Assembly (NCBI GenBank): GCA_020846375.1
Contig: JADLDZ010000110.1
Coordinates: 1 to 34,431, forward strand
DNA: 34,431 nt
Origin: Nitrospirales bacterium
GTDB lineage: Bacteria; Nitrospirota; Thermodesulfovibrionia; Thermodesulfovibrionales; Dissulfurispiraceae
Direction of reading: 5' to 3'
Numbering within the stretch: the stretch's first letter is position 1; the number at the start of each line of letters is the position of its first letter. The position numbers were made by a program, and so were the translations under genes. Under the pieces are notes generated by a model. The model ran no database searches. It worked only from the letters and a program-made list of their open reading frames with translations, and was not told the origin of the DNA. Positions 30,419 through 34,431 of this stretch are shown here, one piece after another.

Positions 30419-32056
30419 ATGCTGACTGCTTTAAGAATCGGAAATTTTAAGGCTTTTGCCGAAACGCAACGGATTCCTATCCGTCCCTTGACACTGATTT
30501 ATGGTGCGAACAGTTCCGGAAAATCGAGCGTGCTGCACAGCATGATTCTCGCCCGTCATGCACAGGAGACGGGCAATCTGGATGTTCATCGCACCAATGT
30601 GGGTGGCGAATCGGTGGATCTGGGTGGCTTCCGCCAGTATGTCCACCGGCGTGAGGCCAATCGCCGAGTCGAGTGGGCTATGGACCTCGATACTAGTTCA
30701 TTCAAGGATCGGCTCGCGGAACTCTTCGCGCCCGTGAAGCAGGTTACGATGCGCCTCAATCTTGGCATCGGACTGGATGATCAAGACCACCCGCTCCGGG
30801 AGTCAATCCCTGAAATTCACACCTATGAACTTCTCGCCGATGGTCAGAGCCTTCTCCGGATGAGTCACCGCAGAGACGGTAAGCTTCAGCTCGACCGCTT
30901 GGATCACGAACATCCTGTATTTCGGAAAGTTATCAAGGCGATGGTCCTGCTTTCTACAACGACCGAAACGATTCACCCGGAGGACTTTGAGGGCCTTGAT
31001 GAGGCAATTGCCGAGCTTGTCCCGGAGGTGGTGGCAAAGAGTACGCAGTTTTTGCCTGACGGATTGGCAGAATCAAATGTTTCCAGCCCGGGCGGTCAGG
31101 CCACCCTTTTTTTTACAATCAGTAAAGCCCGCAGAAAAGAGGAGTTAGGCGCGGCAGTACGGTCATTCCTTCCCCGCAAGATCGACGAAATTCTAAGAGG
31201 TGTCGGGCAGGTGGTCGCAGGTGAACTATCGCGGCTCAGATACTTGGGTCCATTGCGGTCTTATCCGCCGCGCCATCTGGCCTTTTCCCAGCACCACGAT
31301 CCGAACTGGTATGCTGGCGGGGGCTACGCATGGGACGTCATTCGTCGTGACGCAACTGTTCGGAAACTGGTTAATGAATGGCTCTCCGCGCCTGACCGAC
31401 TCCAGACACCATACGAGCTTCGTATACGCCATCTTCTGACAATAGACGACCTCGACCCGGATTACACCAAAGTCATTGAAACGTTAGAACAGAGATTTAC
31501 GGGCGGCGAACCATATGATTGGGACCTTTTCGGCGAACTTTATTCTGCGCTGGAGAAAATAAAACAGAACGAGGCAAAACTCACCGAGGTTCAGGAACTC
31601 AACCTTGTCGATATGCGGAGTAATACAATTGTCAGCCACCGGGATGTGGGTATTGGTGTAAGCCAGGTTTTACCTGTACTTGTGACTTCGTATGCGTCAC
31701 AAAACCAGATTGTCGCCATCGAGCAACCGGAAATCCATTTGCACCCGGCGCTCCAGGCCGACTTGGGTGATGTGTTCATCCAATCTGCGCTTGGCCCAGG
31801 CAGGAACAGGTTCTTGATTGAGACGCATAGCGAACACTTACTTTTGCGCGTAATGCGCCGGATGCGTGAAACCAGCAACGACGAACTGCCTGAAGGAGTT
31901 CCACCTATCACTCCGAAGGACGTGTGCGTGCTGTTTGTACAGCCGAAAGGAACATCGTCGGCGGTGCGCCACCTGGAATTAGATGAAGAAGGTCAGCTCC
32001 TGGACGCGTGGCCGGGCGGCTTCTTTGAAGAAGGCTACCGGGAACGGTTTGCGTGA
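30419..32056 (+). CDS. OLD-type AAA ATPase with DUF3696-like C-terminus
   Basis: This 545-residue ATPase of the ABC/OLD kind opens MLTALRIGNFKAFAETQRIPI with Walker A YGANSSGKSSVLHSM (about 24-38). After a long insert comes a signature-like VGIGVSQVLPVLV (about 411-423), Walker B IVAIEQPEIHLHPALQADL (about 431-449) and the switch histidine in FLIETHSEHLLLRV (about 463-476). The end (DVCVLFVQPKG, DEEGQLLDAWPGGFFEEGY) fits DUF3696. Such ATPases are sensors or motors of two-gene defence systems, paired with a toxic nuclease. Start ATG 30419 follows GGAGGGG; an upstream frame is longer but overlaps the preceding gene. Its TGA overlaps the next GTG (GTGA), so it is coupled to the HKD-like protein. 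Confidence 0.85.
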   Translation: MLTALRIGNFKAFAETQRIPIRPLTLIYGANSSGKSSVLHSMILARHAQETGNLDVHRTNVGGESVDLGGFRQYVHRREANRRVEWAMDLDTSSFKDRLAELFAPVKQVTMRLNLGIGLDDQDHPLRESIPEIHTYELLADGQSLLRMSHRRDGKLQLDRLDHEHPVFRKVIKAMVLLSTTTETIHPEDFEGLDEAIAELVPEVVAKSTQFLPDGLAESNVSSPGGQATLFFTISKARRKEELGAAVRSFLPRKIDEILRGVGQVVAGELSRLRYLGPLRSYPPRHLAFSQHHDPNWYAGGGYAWDVIRRDATVRKLVNEWLSAPDRLQTPYELRIRHLLTIDDLDPDYTKVIETLEQRFTGGEPYDWDLFGELYSALEKIKQNEAKLTEVQELNLVDMRSNTIVSHRDVGIGVSQVLPVLVTSYASQNQIVAIEQPEIHLHPALQADLGDVFIQSALGPGRNRFLIETHSEHLLLRVMRRMRETSNDELPEGVPPITPKDVCVLFVQPKGTSSAVRHLELDEEGQLLDAWPGGFFEEGYRERFA

Positions 32057-33048
32057 AGGAGGAGCTGCCTGTGCTTTATGAATTTGCCATGACGCCTGAC
32101 CTATTCGACGCATCCGTAGCCAACTCAGACGGCAGAGCAAGCATTATTCTGGTCGAACTTTTGCGGGGGATAGCCGAAAACGGCCTATTGGCAAACCTCC
32201 ATAAGGATCGGTGGTTACGTCATGTAACAGAGAAGCGGGCAACGACGCTTTCACCCGCACTGAAAGATAAAGTCCTTACATGTCTTTCGGTGCTGCATGA
32301 TCGGCATCGGCTGGTTCGACATCCGAAGTGCATAGCTGGCGATCCCGGCAATGATAAGGGATGGTTGAACCTGGCCTTCGATTCGCATGACCGAATTCCC
32401 CTTCACGCCATTGTCCTGAGCCAACCGTTAATAGACGGTTGCGGCCGCGAATGCGACGCCTTGGTCGAGTTCTTTGGCTCTTTGGATTCAACGCAGTGGA
32501 ACGGGCGACGGAAGAGGACATTGTCTCTGACTAAATCGGATGTCGACTACCGCGCCGCTCTTGCTCCGATATTGCGTCATGCGAAATCCCTGGCACTTAT
32601 CGACCCCTGGCTGAACTCGCATGAATCACGCTACCTCGACACGGTTACCATCTGCTCGAACGTATTGGGACAAAGAGGACATGCCAGGCTTCAAGGGCGT
32701 ATCGATATTCATGCTGAAACAGGCAAACAGAAGCCAGATGGCCGAACCGTTGCAGACCACCTCGCCGCCTGGGAACAAAAGCTTCGGCCGCTGATCCAGG
32801 AGGATCGCCATAGATTCAGGGTGTTCCTCTGGGAATCTTTACCTGGTTCTGAGTCGATGCATGACCGCTTTATCCTGACGGACCAATGTGGCATTTCTGC
32901 TCCCGGCGGACTGGATTGCCGAAGTCACTCCCATGCCAATAGAACGGACTGGAGCCTGCTTGACGAGGATGTAAGACAACGCCACTGGAACGAACACGAC
33001 CCCCCTGTGAGCCCCTTCAAGTTGCTGGGGAATAGGGAGATTTCATGA
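32053..33048 (+). CDS. HKD-like (phospholipase D superfamily-type) putative effector
   Basis: The 331-residue protein has no close relative that I recognise. In its second half ALIDPWLNSHESRYLDTV (about 179-196) and FRVFLWESLPGSESMHDRFILT then DQCGISAPGGLD (about 256-289) recall the PLD superfamily. The motif H-x-R-x4-D (HDRFILTD) keeps the spacing of HxKxxxxD, with arginine for lysine, and is followed by a glycine-rich turn. A single such motif would require a dimer. The N-terminal half (about 1-150) is unassigned. It starts with GTG 32053, overlapping the ATPase stop. By analogy to other ATPase-plus-nuclease pairs it could be the toxic partner; this is inference. Confidence 0.7.
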   Translation: MKEELPVLYEFAMTPDLFDASVANSDGRASIILVELLRGIAENGLLANLHKDRWLRHVTEKRATTLSPALKDKVLTCLSVLHDRHRLVRHPKCIAGDPGNDKGWLNLAFDSHDRIPLHAIVLSQPLIDGCGRECDALVEFFGSLDSTQWNGRRKRTLSLTKSDVDYRAALAPILRHAKSLALIDPWLNSHESRYLDTVTICSNVLGQRGHARLQGRIDIHAETGKQKPDGRTVADHLAAWEQKLRPLIQEDRHRFRVFLWESLPGSESMHDRFILTDQCGISAPGGLDCRSHSHANRTDWSLLDEDVRQRHWNEHDPPVSPFKLLGNREIS

Positions 33049-33088
33049 CGAGAGTTAGGTGCAGTCCAGCCGGAAGGTTCACAAAAAG

Positions 33089-34431
33089 ATGACTAACGAG
33101 GAAATAGCCAGATTCTTCAATAACGCGCGGCCCCACATTCAGGGCAATCCTGACCTGCGCGATCCCCAGGTCGAGGGATGGTTCCGCACGCGCCAGCATT
33201 TCCGGAACAGTTCCGAGCACGCCATCCTCCAGATTCCGGTGGGCTGCGGCAAGACCGGCCTCATGGCCCTGCTGCCTTTTGAGACCGCCCAAGGGCGGGT
33301 GCTGGTGATTGCTCCGAACCTTGAAATTCGTCGGGGCATATCCACCGCCTTCGACGTCGCTGGGCGCGAGTGCTTTTGGACCTCCACGCGTGTGTTGACC
33401 GACGTGAGTCATGGTCCCTTCACGGCCGTCTTGGATGGCCAGGACGCAAACATCCACGACTGCGATAACTCGCACATCGTGGTCACCAACATTCAGCAAC
33501 TGGCCAGCCGGGCCGACCGCTGGCTCCCGGCCTTTACCGACGGGTTCTTTGACCTGATCCTGGTAGATGAGGGGCACCACAATGTAGCCAGAAGCTGGGA
33601 GCGGGTCTTTGAGCGGTTTCCGAACGCCAAGGTCGTCAGCCTGACCGCCACGCCATTCAGAGGCGACGGACGCGAGATTGCCGGCGAGCGGGTCTATGCC
33701 TATCCGTTCCGGACCGCAATGGTTCGTGGGTACATCAAGCAGATCACCGCCGTGAACGTCGCGCCCCAGGAGATTTCCTTCACCTATCGCGGGGATGCCA
33801 GGCAGCATACCCTCGAGGAGGTCCTTCAACTCCGGGACGAGGAATGGTTCAGTCGGGGTGTGGCTCTCGCGCCAGAGTGCAACCGGTCCATCGTTGACGC
33901 CAGCATCCAGTGGCTTCAGCACCTTCGGGAGACCGGCACATTCCATCAAATGATCGCGGTCGCATGTTCGGTGGACCACGCCCGCCAGGTCCGGTCTCTT
34001 TATGCCGAGCGCGGTCTGCAGGCGCGTGAAATCCACAGCAACATGCCAGCGGAGGAAATTGAGGACGTGCTCCAGGACCTTCGCCGGGGCCGGATCGATT
34101 GCATCGTCCAGGTCCGGATGCTCGGGGAGGGATTTGATCACCCAAACCTGAGCGTGGCCGCCATCTTCCAGCCCTTCCGGTCGCTGTCGCCCTATGTCCA
34201 GTTCATCGGCAGGGTCATGCGGGTGATCCACCAGAACAACCCCCAGCACCCGGACAACCGGGGCGTGGCGGTTTCCCACGTGGGGTTGAACATCGACCGT
34301 CATTGGGAGGATTTCCGGCGGATCGACCAGGAGGACCAGGAACTCATCCAGGGCTGGCTTGAAGCGGGTGACGAGCGTCCCCCGGCCGATGAGCCGGGCC
34401 GCCGCAGACGCCTGACGCCGGACATGGTGGT
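33089..34431 (+). CDS. SF2 DEAD/DEAH-type helicase, N-terminal part
   Basis: The frame from ATG 33089 stays open to the window edge (447 complete codons). It carries SF2 motifs in order: Walker A PVGCGKTGLMALLP (about 50), the DEGH box in LILVDEGHHNVARSW (about 156), TATPFRGDG (about 186), a C-terminal RecA lobe with VQVRMLGEGFDHPNL (about 341) and motif VI YVQFIGRVMRV (about 370). It is most like DEAD/DEAH helicases of restriction and defence loci. It lies 40 bp behind the HKD-like gene on the same strand, so it is probably still in the operon. Its C-terminal domain, which would show whether a nuclease is attached, is outside the window. The long opposite-strand frame at 33017-34303 is only its shadow. 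Confidence 0.88.
   Translation, partial: MTNEEIARFFNNARPHIQGNPDLRDPQVEGWFRTRQHFRNSSEHAILQIPVGCGKTGLMALLPFETAQGRVLVIAPNLEIRRGISTAFDVAGRECFWTSTRVLTDVSHGPFTAVLDGQDANIHDCDNSHIVVTNIQQLASRADRWLPAFTDGFFDLILVDEGHHNVARSWERVFERFPNAKVVSLTATPFRGDGREIAGERVYAYPFRTAMVRGYIKQITAVNVAPQEISFTYRGDARQHTLEEVLQLRDEEWFSRGVALAPECNRSIVDASIQWLQHLRETGTFHQMIAVACSVDHARQVRSLYAERGLQAREIHSNMPAEEIEDVLQDLRRGRIDCIVQVRMLGEGFDHPNLSVAAIFQPFRSLSPYVQFIGRVMRVIHQNNPQHPDNRGVAVSHVGLNIDRHWEDFRRIDQEDQELIQGWLEAGDERPPADEPGRRRRLTPDMV

Noticed and set aside
33017..34303. 428-residue open frame on the minus strand
   Set aside because: It is the antisense shadow of the SF2 helicase; the plus-strand frame has all helicase motifs, and this one has none.

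Overview
The window looks like a bacterial chromosome segment close to the replication origin that runs into a tRNA-anchored genomic island. The taxon is uncertain. The 5' end of the 16S rRNA, the mnmG-rsmG pair, the dnaJ-hspR-clpB cluster and an HDOD regulator fit a Nitrospirota or Desulfobacterota-like Gram-negative. That is an impression from gene content and 16S text, not a computed placement.

Region 1 (1-18.9 kb) is the core chromosome. On the minus strand lie the start of a 16S rRNA gene with two tandem promoters, then rsmG and mnmG. mnmG carries an in-frame TGA at codon 266. A divergent HDOD/degenerate AAA+ regulator follows, then a minus-strand envelope operon (PAP2-GT39 fusion, polyprenyl-phosphate-type GT2, LPG-synthase-like membrane protein) and a GNAT acetyltransferase. 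A decayed zinc alcohol dehydrogenase comes next, flanked by related repeats that end in parS-like 16-bp palindromes. After it come a small zinc-ribbon protein, ferrochelatase, a ParA/MinD-like protein without a P-loop, an RlmD-type rRNA methyltransferase, and the heat-shock operon dnaJ-hspR-clpB.

Region 2 (18.9-20.8 kb) begins at tRNA-Asn(GTT), a probable integration site. It carries the remains of an amidoligase-type operon: a DUF5049-like protein, a class II glutamine amidotransferase and a gamma-glutamylcyclotransferase.

Region 3 (20.8-34.4 kb, open at the right end) is a defence island and the most interesting part. A broken excisionase-like HTH gene overlaps a sigma-54 activator whose N-terminus looks like a CARF sensor. 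Right after it are two palindromes 21 bp apart (candidate activator sites), then a textbook -24/-12 sigma-54 promoter about 100 bp further on. Behind that promoter, all on the plus strand and tightly packed, lie an SNase-like protein, a type I restriction system (HsdR, HsdM and an HsdS fused to an extra C-terminal domain), a small HTH-like protein, a coiled-coil putative nuclease, an OLD/DUF3696-type ATPase, an HKD-like protein and an SF2 helicase cut by the window edge. The layout suggests a restriction and effector operon that is switched on by a ligand-sensing sigma-54 activator instead of being constitutive.
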